Shown: positions 1 through 14,136 of the stretch, one piece after another
Layout: every line of letters starts with the position of its first letter
Position numbering within the stretch: the first letter of the stretch is position 1
Assembly: GCA_949318235.1 (NCBI GenBank)
Contig: OX439133.1
Location: forward strand, 9,700,347-9,764,346
Direction: 5' to 3'
DNA from: Ecdyonurus torrentis
Taxonomy: Eukaryota > Arthropoda > Insecta > Ephemeroptera > Heptageniidae
Length of the DNA stretch: 64,000 nt
The notes under the pieces: model-generated
What the model saw: the letters and a program-made list of their open reading frames with translations, nothing else
Database searches by the model: none
Told to the model about the DNA's origin: nothing
Made by a program: the position numbers and the translations under genes

Positions 1-1899
1 GTATTTAAGAAACAAAAACTGATTTTTTCAAAATATTATATGTGTAATTTGTTTTCTTGACTAATTTACGTATTGGAATTGAAGTAATTGCATAGGTTTG
101 AATTATGTATTTATTTGCATTATTTTTATATATAAAGTAATATAATAAGTGTAGAAGTATTAGTTTGTAATGAGATGAAAAATAGCTGAGATTGAAATTA
201 TAGCAGTATGATAAATCGAAGTAGAAATTTATGCTAATATTACATTAAAAAAGTATATTTTAAAATACTGATAGAAATGATCAATATAATGAAAGCATTG
301 CCTTTTCCTCCGACAAAAAAAAAAACAAAACAAAAAAACAAACAACAAACAACAACATATAATGTATAATGACAAAAATTTCTTTATTTAATTTTTAAAT
401 ATTGTTATCGAAAAAATTAAAAATAAAACGTTCAAATTAATGCAACAGAAAAATAATAAAAATAGTTTATTGATATTTTTAACCTTGCATGCTTATTATT
501 AATATATTATGCAACACAAAAAGAAAAATATATTATATTTTTTTTCTATATAACATTATGATAAGGTTATATTAAAAAATAATATTTTTTGTGTTGTGTA
601 ACAGTGTAATAATATTCATAAAGGTACATGAATATTATAGGAGTTTTTTTTTTTAACTTGCATATTTTTCTGAGAAATGCACGTTATATCGCGTGTGAAA
701 GAAAATATTATGTGTTTGGTGTGTGGTAGGGTTGCTTTAGGGAGGGTAAAAAAAAAGCACGTCATTTTGTTGCCACACCCAAAAAAAAATCCCCCCTTCA
801 GACCCCCCAACCTTTTCCTTTATAAATAATCAATTTTTTTATAACTTTGAATTTGCATCCTGCAATTTATATTATTAATAATAAATCTTGGAATTTAATT
901 ATGAAATAAATTTCAAGGAAATAAAAGTGTTAGTAAACCACAAAATGTATAATCATATTAAAAAGTTTTAATTAGTCTATCCTTTGATATCTTCCCTCGG
1001 AAAAATGAGAGCAGAATTTATGAACAATATTTATTATTATTAAAAGTATAATATTTTATCATTTCGCTCCTTTCAACCCTGATGAACTACTGTTTCTCAG
1101 GTCATAAAGGCTAAACTCAAAATTTTGTACGGTTAAAGTAAAAAAAGGCAATTTTTAGAAGTTTTCATACAGAAAATTAAAAGTTGACAAAAATTAGTGT
1201 GGATGGAAAGAAAAAAAATCCCTTAGTAGCCAGCTGTACTAATATATAAATAATAATGATATCATAATATAGATTATTAATAGAAGAAGAAAAACTTTGA
1301 AATATTGGGTTTATAATTTTTAAAACAGAATAAGCATAATATTTTTTATTCATCCAGGAGGGATATTAATTGATTATAAAAAGTTTGTTTTTATTTTAAT
1401 TTTCATTATAATATTAAACTGATTCATTTATTGACTTTAAAGTTTAATTATGGAAACAATGTAAATAATATCTTATTACAAAAACAAATTCCTTTTGTAC
1501 GTATTTCATTAAATTGATTAAAAAAGTTTTTACATTTGTTATAATACTCTTCCATAACAACGCGTAGAAAAAAAAAACGGAAAATATCAATTTTGTTAAG
1601 TATATACCTTTACTTGAAATTGATGATTCATCTCTCACTTACTCACACCCTCTCTCCTATAAATCTTTTTTAATTCTCATAGCTTTTTTATTTATGATTA
1701 ATTCTATTTCATTATGATTCGACTTTATGAATATTATATACTATTTTTTGTAAAATATATTTCAAATATTAGAATTCTATTCAACAAATTTTTACAAATC
1801 TTCAATTTAAGCCTGCGCCATGTTTGACTATAGAAAACACAATAAGGAACCCTTTTTTTTTTTTTTTTTTTTTTTTTATTATTTCAAACACACAAATAT

Positions 1900-2041
1900 A
1901 CAAAGTCCAACCAAGGCATAGCCTTATCGGTTGGTTCATTTATTGTTACACAATCATGTCTTATTATATTATATTACTACATATACATATTTTTTATTAT
2001 ATATATTTCAAAAGCAAATAAAGTACGTATTTACACAAAAA

Positions 2042-2077
<36 letters not shown>

Positions 2078-2485
2078 CATTTAAGAGAAGTATTTTTATA
2101 ATACAAGAAGCAAAAATTAATCATCATTAATCAATACAAACAGCAAAAAATTGTTCAACATTTTATAAATTATCAAGAAAGAATTTTTTCATATTAAATT
2201 TCGTTTCATTTTTATTTGCAAAACTTTTTAATTCTGATGGAATTTGATTCCATAATTTAGGAAGTAAAATTTTTTTTGTCCTTTCAGTGAATCTATTTAC
2301 AATTTTTGGTACAAATAAAGGATTGGTCACTGCTGTTCTGGTACTATAAATATGAGTTCTCGGTATACCATGAGAATTTTCAAAATAATTTTCACAAATA
2401 AAAGAACATTTAAACATTTCTTCTATTGGCAATATCTTAAAGTACTTAAAATATTCAAGATCACTTTTTAGCTTATTTCCTTTTA
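1900..2485 (-). mobile_element. Non-LTR retrotransposon 3' fragment (reverse transcriptase C-terminus plus 3' tail)
   Basis: Minus-strand translation from about 2,485 to 2,163 gives a frame with HIYSTRTAVTNPLFVPKI followed by LLPKLWNQIPSELKS and a Lys/Phe-rich end. That layout (NPLFVP..., then LWNxxP..., then a basic C-terminus before the stop) is typical of the C-terminal end of LINE reverse transcriptases of the Jockey/CR1 type. After the stop comes an A/T-rich 3' UTR (interrupted by a T run of about 32 near 2,046) and a terminal hairpin at 1,907-1,936. The 5' part is absent, as in 5'-truncated LINE insertions. A second tail with the same 3' end lies at 58.4-58.8 kb. Clade not determined. 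Confidence 0.7.
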
Positions 2486-2861
2486 TTAAAATTTTTAATA
2501 TATATCAGGAACTTAAAAAGAATTTCATTTTTCGTGGATTAAAAAAAAAAAAAATAAACTTTTATTTTTGATATTGCTGCAGTAGAAAATTTGTAATGTA
2601 TAAATATCTCTGAAAGGTTTTTTGGTCTGTTTATTATCATCATTATTTTTCATAAAATAGTTAAAAATGTCATGTGTAAATACTGAGTAATGTGCAGAAC
2701 TAGAAAATTTGACTATATTATCAGTATTATCTTACGTTAATATGGCATGACATGAATGTATTTGTATATGGTGTATTAAGTTGATTTTAGTATTATTCAT
2801 ACTAAATGTGTTGTATGTTGTACTGTCATAATAAAGGAATTGCGTAACATTTTAATATATA

Positions 2862-3113
2862 AGCTTGCTCTGTAAAGTATAGTGAATCTCATTAACAGTG
2901 ATTGGCTGCCCAACAAAATAAAAACCCATTCATTGGTTGATCTTGTTTTTTGAGCCGATAAAAGTGAGTCGAATTGAGAATAGAATTTTTTTGGTGAACT
3001 TTCATTCATTCTTCATTTCATTAAAAAGGTAATGACGTCATGATCAGATGTTTTTAACGAAGGAAATTTTTCGAAGCTGGTTCAAGAGTTGTGTGTAGTT
3101 TATAGAGCGAGCT
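2862..3113 (-). mobile_element. Inverted-repeat element, AGCTCGTTCT family, reverse copy
   Basis: It starts AGCTTGCTCTGTAAAGTA and ends TTTATAGAGCGAGCT, so the ends are inverted repeats. The interior shares long blocks with the copies at 44.1-44.7 and 50.5-50.8 kb: GTGATTGGCTG, TTGGTTGATCTTGTTTT, the GTAATGACGTCATGATCAG region, and the block reading CGAAGCTGGTTCA here. It has no coding capacity. It is about 60 bp shorter than the other copies because part of the centre is missing. Confidence 0.7.
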
Positions 3114-3140
3114 ACAGTGTATGCAATGCAGTACACTGGG

Positions 3141-3246
3141 CCGCGATAAGATATTTTACCATAGAAATCCAGCGTGTGTTTTTCTCAATAAAAATAACAT
3201 TGCAAATTTAGCTCGAGTTTTTGAATGGTAATAATTCTTATCGTGG
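3141..3246. mobile_element. Small inverted-repeat element (CGATAAGA ends)
   Basis: The ends CCGCGATAAGATATTTTACC and ATGGTAATAATTCTTATCGT are imperfect inverted repeats around a core of about 60 bp. The core block (GAAATCC...AACATTG.AAATTTAGC...TTTTTGAATGGTAAT) recurs at 62.4-62.5 kb, so it is a dispersed element rather than unique sequence. Confidence 0.55.
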
Positions 3247-3746
3247 TCGTGTATACATGAACATGCAATGCAGGGTCCAATTCAGCCCAACACTTGGTTG
3301 AAATACTGCAACGTTGATCTTGGTAGGCGGCGGCTGGTAGGTGTTAATACCTGTAATGCATTTTGACTTTGGGGGGGGGGGGGTGGATCGATAAGGAGTG
3401 CTAGGTGCTAGGACTAAAAATGCGACCACCTTAAAGGTACAATAATAAGGTAGTGTCATTTACTGCACGATGAAGTATACAACTCATGGTATGTTCCTCG
3501 GGAAATGCCACAACAATAATTTTGAGGCCTTTTTTTTTTTTCCTACTTAATATGGCTACAGTATTAAAATTAACATTACACAAGTTGTAGTTCACCGGAT
3601 GGTAAATCACAACGCCCTTTTGTTAATTCAAACCTTTATAAACATTTAGAATACTAAATTTCAAAGTTACAGTTATAACACTATATAATATTCTCAAGTG
3701 ATATGATATAAAGTGCGAGTTATTCGTTATTAATTTACCAAAATAC

Positions 3747-3894
<148 letters not shown>

Positions 3895-5112
3895 ATTCTA
3901 TCTCTCAATTCTCAAAACATGAATATTGCTGTCTATTTAACTCTCTTAACTTAGATTCACAGTTTGTTAGTTAGTTTCTACTATTTTAATGCTAATTAAT
4001 TACTTAAGTAGTTGTGTATTATATTATACGTAAGTAGGTACAGTACATTTCATATAATAATGTATTTGTATAATATATTATGAAACTTTTCTACTTTATT
4101 ACATTTTCAAATTTTGATCCGAGTATGTAAAATACTTTTACATGTATTTTTAATATTAATTAAGAAAAACATATTATATACCATAATATATAAATAAATA
4201 TTATTTGCTTTTTATTTTTAAAATTATACAAGTATATTAATATTATTTGTATACGTATAAAATAATTTATGATTATTGTTTGATTTTATTTATTCATTAT
4301 TTTCTAATATTATATTTATAAATAAGTGTATTATTTCAATATCATGAAGATAATTCATCTGACTTAAATTCATATACTTGGTTCAGGTTCAGCTTGTTTC
4401 GTAGCATTGTGAACCATGAATCACAATCTAAGATGAAAGTTGATCATTTCAAAAACATAGAACTGCGCAATTGAAGAATTTACTGAGAATTTTAAGAAGT
4501 TGTGCGAAGTACCTTTACAATGCAAAATAACATTAATCTTTAAAAAGGAATGAAGCATATTGAATCTTGTATTATTTAAATATTATTACTCAGTATTCAT
4601 AATAAATGAAATTCGATTGAATTAACTTAACGTTGTAAAAGAATTTAGAATTGGACATCCGATTGACTTTTAATAGAAAAAAAGCTTCAATATCCGAAAT
4701 TTAAAACTTATTGGTATAACCAAATTATTATAAATTTTAAAAGACAATTGTAACAGCCACGTTTTAAATTCACATCACATGGAGCCAAAATCTTAAAAGG
4801 TTAAAAGAAAACTTAATTTTTACATATTTTCATATAAATAGTAGACGTACTCGTAATCATATTTTATTATATAAAAAATTTATATATTAAATCATAATAT
4901 AAGTATATAAAAATCTAAATTTATACAGAAGAAATAATATCAATAAACAATTTTGTAGCAGCAATAAAAATTTAAATTGCATCAGATTTATTTACTGAGT
5001 ATTAAATATAATAATTACAAATAATAATTTTAATTATGGAAATGAAAATTCAATAAAAGAATCATGGTGCATTAAAAAATTGTGAATTCAGATGTGAAAT
5101 ATCTTGCGTGAT

Positions 5113-5143
5113 TCTCTCTCTCTCTCTCTCTCCTATTTATACG
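5113..5143 (+). repeat. (CT)n microsatellite, short
   Basis: About ten CT units ending in TCC. A run of G follows about 40 bp downstream at 5,175-5,187. Confidence 0.9.
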
Positions 5144-5811
5144 ACTGTGCTGTGCTCATTTCAATATGGGGAAAGGGGGGGGGGGGTGGAGAAACGAGAA
5201 AAAGTCAAGTAAAAAAATGTATTAAGAATATAGCGAAATATAAATAAATTGATTTTTTATTTACTTTACTCTGCAGTTCTAGATTTTATAACTTTTTTTT
5301 TTACCTGTTTGAGTTATATTATTATTTTGTTTTAAAATATAAATAAAGGTATTAATATAATTGGCTTATAGACAAACTCTTCCTTTTTATATAAATTTGT
5401 TACTATTTTTGCTTTATTTTTCCATTAGAGCTCGTTATAGATTTTAAAAAATATATTATATTATCTTTGAAGATATATTAATATTCAAAATTATGGTAAT
5501 TTCAAAGAGAAAGCAAATATAAAACTATATTTAATTATATAGTTAAAAATAAATAGGCATCGTATGTTTTTAATGGCATTTGATTTTTTTTTTAAATTTA
5601 ATTGTAACTTCAGCACAACATCATTTTAAATAAAATCGATACTTCATACAAGTGAAAATTTCAGAATTTTAGTTAATTTAATTGAAATTTCTGTTTTTTT
5701 TTTTTTTATTATTTATTGTTTGTTTTTGTTACATTATTTCTTTAAGGGTGGTCCCTTACTGCTAGATATGATATATTTTTTTTGTAAGTTTCATTATTTA
5801 AGTCAATTTAA

Positions 5812-6097
5812 TGTTTAAACACAAAATCAGATCTCAAAAACTGAGCGTGCGGAAATACTGTAAAAAAAAAAGAGCGTACTGGAAAAAAAAGAGCGTGGAA
5901 ATACTGTAAAGTATTCTATTTGTATGACAATTCCGGTTTGTGTTATTAATTTCAATTTCAAAGGGTTTTATTGTTTAAATTCATACATATCAGAAACAGG
6001 CAAAAATTAGTATGTTGTGCGGGTTGCATATAAATCAAAAAATTTCTGATCACTGCTACGGCGAGTTTTGAGACAAACTGATGTTATTTGTATTCAA
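5812..6097 (+). repeat. Dispersed repeat R1, copy 1
   Basis: Ordered blocks are shared with 62,791-63,030: AACACAAAATC/GGGATCT, GAGCGTG.GGAAATACT, CAGAAAC..GCAAAAATTAGTATG, GTGCGGGTTGCATA, TTTCTGATCACTGCTACG, GTTTTGAGA. A reverse-strand relative lies at 11,650-11,806. No frame is kept. Class unknown; probably an old non-autonomous transposon. Confidence 0.65.
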
Positions 6098-7358
6098 AGT
6101 TGCAATGCAATCTACTTGCATGCAATGCAACACAATTTTATAGTAAAAAAAATCACACTAAATAAGGAAGTATATATTATTTTGACCCTCTAAGCAATAA
6201 AAATGCTGTCTCCAATTAAAAGAGAAATGGGAAATTCTCTTTATTGTTTTTTCTTTCTCTTTTTCTTTGCAATAAAATATCAAAGGTGGAAAAAGAAAGT
6301 CATAAAAAAATTCTAGCTTTATCTAGTAGATAAATTTTCCCACTTTGCTATATATACATTTTTTTCTCTCTCTCTCTCTTTCTTTCTCTGTATAAGGGAA
6401 TAATGGAGCTTACTGAGAAATCGTGTAAGATATTCACAGGTCACGCTGACAAAGCAGGGTCCCTATTTTCTTCTCCATTAGTATAGCAATTTTTGAGAAA
6501 AAAATTTTCCCGTCTGAGAGAACTATACTTTTAAGTTTTGTTGCATTTCGTATCTGCTCAGACCACTCTATTTTATATAATGAAATATTTAGTTCTGAAT
6601 TATTAAATTATTATTTTTCAAAATTATTAATATTTAAACTCAACGTATACAAACTTTTTTTTTTTTTTTTTTGTTTTTTTTTTTCATTTGCAACTGTCCT
6701 TTAAAAATTACTTAACTAGTTAAATATTGCCTATACTTCACATTATAAATGTTCTAATTGTCGTTTGTTGGCAATATTTCTAATTTAATCGTAATTTGAT
6801 TTGTGTATGCCTATATTCAAGCTGTTAGCAGCTGGATCAAATGGATTAGCCTTATTTATTGAAATAGTAAAATTGAAATTGATGTACTTTTCTTGCAAAA
6901 ATTTTATCTCATTTTTACAAATTTATAAAATGTTTTATTTTAATACATAGCTGTATTAATTAAATATTTTTTAAACAACAAAATAAAAAGTATGCATTTT
7001 ACATACAGAACGTTTTCAACAAATATAATGTAAAATGAGGGAAAAATAAAACTACGCAAAGAAATATTTTTAAAGTTAAAATGAAAATAAAAAAATTATA
7101 AAAATTTGAATAAGCATAAATTTAGTAAAAATGATATTACATGAAATATAAAAGCAAAATGAAAAGTTATTTAAAACTTTTTTTTTAATTTTTTTTTCTC
7201 TTTCTGTTTTAACAACCGAGTTGGAAAATTTTTCAATTACATTTTGTTTTATAAAGTAAAGTTTTTGTAAGTTGGATTCGACAGCAAATAAAGTGGACCT
7301 TAAGTTTTCTTTGTGGGGACATCAAAATTTCATAAGTTCTTTTTTCTTCTTCCTTCTC

Positions 7359-7393
<35 letters not shown>

Positions 7394-8221
7394 GTAGTAG
7401 TTTAGTGTTGTATACGTAGTATAGTATGTAAGTTTTAGGGTTGAGAGAGAAAGAGAGAGAGAGAGAAAGGATGCATGGTACATGACAATCCCAAAGGTAT
7501 CACATATACAGTGCAACTTTGGTGTATATAGCTTAAACTTACTAGAACAGTAGAAAAAGGTGTACATTTTTGCTATTTTTTTTCGTAAATTTTTATAAAT
7601 TTATCCAAGAAATAACATTTAAATTTATACATTATAGTTTTATATTTGTGCGTTAATTGTTTAATTATTATTATTTTTTGTATTTAAATTTGTTTCAAAT
7701 GCAAGTTTAATCTACTGCTTTGAGAGTAGAAACAATAATATATCTTCGTGTTAGAGTCGTTGTAGCTAAATGCAATTCCTGCTAGTTTTCAATATTATGA
7801 GAGAAGTAATTTATTTTATAAAACAACTGAATTAATAATTATTCAGAATGTACATAGAATAGAAAGTTATGTTTATTGTTATTAATGTTTTATAAAATAA
7901 TCGTAAATTTCCTATATTTTATTTTCACCAATAACTATAATATACATTTATTTTTATTCATATAACTTGTAATTATTCTCATACATGCATGTTGAAGCTA
8001 ATCCGTGGTATATTTCTATAGCCATACATATTACTTTTTCTAGTTGGTCATATTGATATTCTGGTAATGTTGTTATAATAATAGGTAAATGATATAAATC
8101 AAAATACGACATGATTACTTCATAAAAATGATAAATGCAATGCTGAGTCAATGTAGATGTCAGTTTTATTTGAAATAAATTATATTTTGCATTAATAGTC
8201 TCTAGCGTAAAAACAAGAACA

Positions 8222-8344
<123 letters not shown>

Positions 8345-10079
8345 GACCATTTCAGTAGAAACATTTTTTTATTATTATTATTTTACAAAGTATCTTACGT
8401 TATATTAATACTATATATCTATATGATTATTTTCTTGAACTTGTCTAGAACAAAAAAATAACTGACACCATATAAAATATAGAAATACCAAAAACACCAA
8501 GAAAATATTGTGTCAAAAAATGAAATGACATTCATATAAGAAAGTAAAAATGTCTATACGGGGGAAAAAAAAAAAAGAAAAAAAAGCGTAATAGGAAGGC
8601 TAACATAAAAATGAAGCCAAATCATACTAAAAGATTATCAATGCTCTATTTTTTGACAAATGTTCTTATAACAGCAGTAAAAATATAAATTAAAATATAC
8701 AAACAAAAATTAGGATAGAACCAAAAGTTACGCTGTTTCCGGTTCAAAGTGACCTTAGTTAGATTAGACTTTATGTACATATAAGGGTGTGAGTTTTGAA
8801 GGGAAAAGGGGGTTTGGTATGTATGTATGTATGTTTTTTTTTTAGTCCTAAGGTAAGAGTGCTATATATATATATATAGTAGGTATGGGTGATATAGTAT
8901 AGAAAGAGTGGTAGGAGTATGTATATAGCGATCGATATTTTATATACCGCTCATATATATACCATGGAAAATAGACTTAAAAGGTCATATTAGTTCATAG
9001 CCTCTTATGCAACATTTATATTTTTTATTATACTAATTAGGATGTAATAAACTTTTTTTTTAACTTATCTTTGTCATTAACTGAAAAAAAAAAATGGTTG
9101 GCATATTTGTTTGCGTACCACAAACTATTGTTTAGATTTTGCAATGCAAGCTAGTTTATTTGTTTCATTTAAATTAGTTATTCATAAATTATTATATAAA
9201 AAACCATAAGAAAATGACTATTAAAAATGTATAGAGTAAATTCTGTTCTTTATTTCAAATCTCTGTTTATAAATGCTTGAAGATATCTATGATTTCATTA
9301 GATTTTTCAGACAACAATGGGAATAGAGGTAATCGGTGTTTAAAAATTTCTATGGCTTAAAACACGTAAAAGTATGTCTAGTATTCCTCAATTAAATTTC
9401 TCCGGAATCGGTAGGATAGTTTTTTCAAAAATTGGGGAAAAAATAATAAAAAATAAATATCCATACGCGAAATGTTAAATTAGGAATTAGGGGACCCTCA
9501 GCTTTCCCCGCGCGATTAACCATTATAAGCTCCATTATATTCCGTATTATGCATATTATGCTCTTACGTAAGATTGTTAGTATATGTATCCACTATGCTT
9601 ATTTTTAAATAGTTTTCAACAAATTTAAATCTCAAATGTTTTCTATTATAACATTATAAATATATTTATAAAATTTTATTTTTTTAAATATATGACACAT
9701 GTGTATCATATTAGTAAAATTAAAAAACAAAAATTTATTTATATATTAATAATATATATTATAAATAATTAAAAACAATAGTTTAAAAATTTTTTGTAAC
9801 AAAAGTATAATAACATTAATATATATGACTGAACAAATAAATAATAATAACACAGATTTATAAAGCAATATTTTTGGTAAAAATTATTTTTAATTTTATA
9901 TAATTACGGATTTCCAAAAAATAATAATAACAATAGGAAATAATTTATAAATTCAGAAACAAATAAACATATTAGGTTACCTTATTTAACTTTATACTAT
10001 GTTTTTTGATATCTTTACTCTAAGGTAAGATAGAGAAGAAGCGTGGCTACACACAAATAATGCATCAAACGAAATGCTT

Positions 10080-10130
10080 TCTCTCTCTCTCATTCTCATT
10101 CTCCTACTCTCTCTGTCTCTCTCTCCCCAC
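10080..10130 (+). repeat. Degenerate CT-rich tract
   Basis: Imperfect CT repeat with CATT, CTA and CTG interruptions, ending CCCC. Confidence 0.85.
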
Positions 10131-10849
10131 AAACCATTGAAAAACTATCCCTTACTAAAACTATATACAGCAAAGTCTAATTCACTAAATTCACTTTATA
10201 CGTAAGTTTAACCAACCATTGCAAATTATCATTTTGTATATAAACTTATTAAACTAATTTGTTTTTATTAAATTTTAAAATAAAATGTCCAGGAAAAAAA
10301 AGAGGTTAAATTTTTTTTTATTATATTATGCTTTTTTTTATTTTTTTAAGGTTAGGGGTGCATATTTGATGTTATTTTTTAAGTAATTGGACATATTTTT
10401 TCTTGTATTATATACTCCAAAGGTTAAAGGTTAATCTATTTAATTGTAATTATCTAATATAATTTAAAACATATCATAAAACAAAAAAACATGAATAATT
10501 TAACATTTTTTTCCTTTTATTTGTATAGTTTTAGGTTGTTGTTTTCTTTATGATTTTGATATACTTTATTATGTTCATAAATGTATTGTTAATAATTTTC
10601 TTCTTCTGAATTTCTTATTAACAACAAATATTCATTTAAATAATATTAAAAATTATACCTGGAAAAAAAATTATGTTAATGCGATGATATCATGAATTAT
10701 ATCATAATTACTATATAGCGTAGTACTAAGTTTTTGGGCGTTTCTTGATCATCTTGAAGAACATTGCAATATTGCAATAGAGCTTTACTTCTGTAGAGGT
10801 ATCATTTTTTTTATACAAAATTAAAGATGAGTAAACATAATTAACTCTC

Positions 10850-10852
<3 letters not shown>

Positions 10853-10906
<54 letters not shown>
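10853..10906 (+). repeat. (CT)n microsatellite, about 54 bp
   Basis: Perfect CT repeat. Its strand matches the 3.7 and 8.2 kb tracts. Confidence 0.97.
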
Positions 10907-10907
<1 letters not shown>

Positions 10908-11649
10908 CTCTTTACGTGAAGTATTTTATTCCAAGCCTTTTGTAAACGTTAAATATATATCATGTTTAGAGTGCGACCTTTTATGGTGTTTTATGAAATA
11001 AATAGTAATAGTTATAAACTCATACATGGTATATTATTCTATAAATGAACATGTTAAGCGACTGATTATGGAAACATGGGAATAAATACATGATATACTT
11101 TATAATGTATATATACCAGTTGACTATATATATTCAAGTAATATTCTGTGTTTATGCATTTATATTACATTACATATTTGACGTGGCGATATATTATTCA
11201 ACGGAAGCATATCAATTATATTACCATTGATCTATTAATGTTTTGACTTTCATGCAAAAAAAAAATTTGTTCCTGTCATATTTTTTCAGTAACATGAAAT
11301 AATATTTTATGATGAAACAGATTAATTCAATACAGTGAATAGTTAAATTGATTTTAAAATATAAATTAATGATCTGCATTTAAAAATTAAATAATAAATA
11401 TATTTCTGCGCAATAATAAATAAATTTATGGAAAAAGGCATTATCACTGTAATAACAATAATAAAACAAACGTGTTAATTAAATTTTAAAATGCATATTA
11501 CCAATATCAGACGCTCACAAGATAATAAAGCTACTATTTTCTTATGCAAAGCAACTATATTCAGACCAAACAACATGCCCTTTTAATAATATAAACATAA
11601 CATAGAATTTTCAAAACTACTCTTTTTTAATGCAATAAAGAAATTTCCA

Positions 11650-11806
11650 ACTAATGCAACCCGCACAACTTTTTATGTTGAATGCTACTAATCCTGATTT
11701 CAGGATTGCTAAAATTTTGTTCGTTTTGCCTATATACTTTCAATTTTGAAGCGCTCTCTTACGTGTACTAGTGAATGCTATTAGTGGTCCCATTTTGTGT
11801 TGATTG
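11650..11806 (-). repeat. Dispersed repeat R1, degenerate reverse copy
   Basis: ATGCAACCCGCACAAC is the reverse complement of the GTTGTGCGGGTTGCAT block of R1. Further along, GCGCTCTCTTACGT and CCCATTTTGTGTT are reverse complements of the R1 blocks ACGAGAGAGCGT and AACACAAAATGGG, in the expected order. The middle has diverged. Confidence 0.55.
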
Positions 11807-13826
11807 GTCTTGTTATATATGATTTGGACGGTACCTTTAAGCATAATTAAGATTATCCTGCGATTTACTGAAGTTCAAAACGAATAACGCATACTTTTAC
11901 ATGAGAATTAGATCTAAAAAACATAATAGGATAAAGTCCGACAACGAGTGCAATAGAAGAAGAGATATAGAGATTGGTGAACCGTCTCATACAGTACATG
12001 TCTAAAACTAATAATAATAATAAAAAAAAAGTTATATTTTTCTTTTCACGGGCCAGAAGCATCAACAATCACAATTATATCGGTTTAACTCCATCGTGTA
12101 AAGCAGAAACACACTATATATTTAAAATAAATATAAGAAAAAGCAAAGCACAAAACATTATTATACACGCACTAAAATTTTACAGTACAAAGTACAGTAC
12201 GTAAATTATAATATTGTTGTTTGTTAGGGCGTAAGAAAACACGAAATCATAATTAATTTTTAATTAAGAAGACAGAGGCGTGGTTATAATGCACACACAC
12301 ACATATATATACACACAAACACTAAGCAATGTATTTTAATGAGATTTACAAACTAAAAGTTGAAAAAAAAAAAATAACAACACACCCAATTTTTTATTTT
12401 ATTATTTTCTTTTTACATTTTGATTTTTACAAAAAAAAAAAATAGTAAATCATTGTTTCATAAAAAAAAATTTGTAAATGTACAAACTTTTATTGTATAA
12501 TTTTTTATTTATTTGTAGGTATTATAAAAAAAAAAATCAATTTGTAAATCTTGTTTATAATATTTAATGAAAATTAATTTATAATTATAATTTTTCATCA
12601 TCAGTTTTACTTGGAATATAGTACCTAATATAATGATATTATTTATTCTTGTCTTGTCTAGCAGAAAGTAATATGTATGACTCTTTACCTAAACGCAGAT
12701 ATACAGTAATACGTTTAGCAAATCAAAATAATATAAAATACTTTTTAATTTACATAAGACTAAATATGTGAAAAACACTACTTTTTTTTAATACGGCATC
12801 TTATTATTTTATAAAACGCACACATATATGTGCTGAAAAGGAAAGTCATGTATGTATATTATAAAAAAAAAAAAAAAAAAAATCTTTTTATTCACCTACA
12901 AAATACATGACCGCCGCGTGGTTTGTGTATTTTCTTTTTTTTTTCCAACCCTCATTTTTTTTTTTTTTTTTTTTTTTGTAGCACTTGTTCACATGGAGGG
13001 TGTCATTAAAGTTTGTGTGAAAACAAAAGTGGAAGACATGTCATCCCTCTCTCACATTGCTAATGATGTCATATACCACAGTATAGGGTAAAGGGCGTTG
13101 TCTTACCGCTAGCTAACTCTAATGGAAAAAATAATAATTTACCAAAATAATATAACATTTTTTTATTATTATTATAGTTACATACATTTATTATTTTTCT
13201 TTTATATTTATTAGTTTGATATGCATATAGGCCTACATTATACATGTCAACACATTTTGTTGTAGTAATTATTAATGCTCCTTTATAAGAGTGGAATTAT
13301 ACAATACTTATCTCCTATTATGGTTTCTCAACTCTATTTCATTGACGAGTCAGTCACACACAATCTTTTTAAGTACTGTTACGTAAGTAACTAATATCGG
13401 GTATTAATTTTAATTTATAAAAATTATAAATAATTAAAAATATATAAAGTAGATAAATAAAATATATTTTTTATTAAAATATTATAAAACTAAAGTTTTA
13501 ACAAATTTAAATAGTTTGCAATACAATTTTAAAACATAAAATATTAAAGTATAGTTATATAATGTAATTTTAAGTAGTTAACTTAATTTTTTAAGGAAGT
13601 TTAAGAAGTACGTTTAATATAAAAATTTAAAATATAAAGGAAATACATTTACTTGCGTCGACAGTCTTCTGTCTTTAAATTGGGAAAAAAAAAAAAAAAT
13701 GTGTGAATATAAATTTATTATTTATTATGAAAACGGAATTGCAAAAAAAGTATAGGTATATTGACGTGTTCCTTTACTTTTTATTCTCAAACCACTATGC
13801 ACTTTTTTCTTCTTCGTTTTTAATTT

Positions 13827-14136
13827 AAGGCGTAGAACACCTTGAAAAAAAAAGTTGTGTAATATTCTAACAAACCTGAAAATCAACGTTGATTTGGCCG
13901 AAGTCATTGATTTCTAATTTATTTTCCATTCACAAAATGCTGCTGGCGTTCACTGACGTCAAAGTTCGCCTGGTCCATGTGCGTATAAAACAAGTGAGCT
14001 GTGACGTCAGTGACCGCCAGCAGCATTTTGTGAATGGAAAATAAATTAGAAATTAATGACTTCGACCAAATCAACGTTAATTTTCAGGTTTCTTAGGATA
14101 TTACTCAACTTTTTTGTTCAAGGTGTTCTACGCCTT
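13827..14136. mobile_element. Large foldback element (about 310 bp)
   Basis: The two halves are close reverse complements. They start AAGGCGTAGAACACCTTG and end CAAGGTGTTCTACGCCTT, with the inner blocks CAACGTTGATTTGG, AATTTCTAATTTATTTTCC and CAAAATGCTGCTGGCG paired. The loop is only about 50 bp. Both arms carry a TGACGTCA palindrome near the loop. A transcript across it would form a long near-perfect RNA hairpin. It is most simply a MITE or foldback element; it lies upstream of the first recognised exon and would be intronic if the 5' end of the gene is outside the window. Confidence 0.8.
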
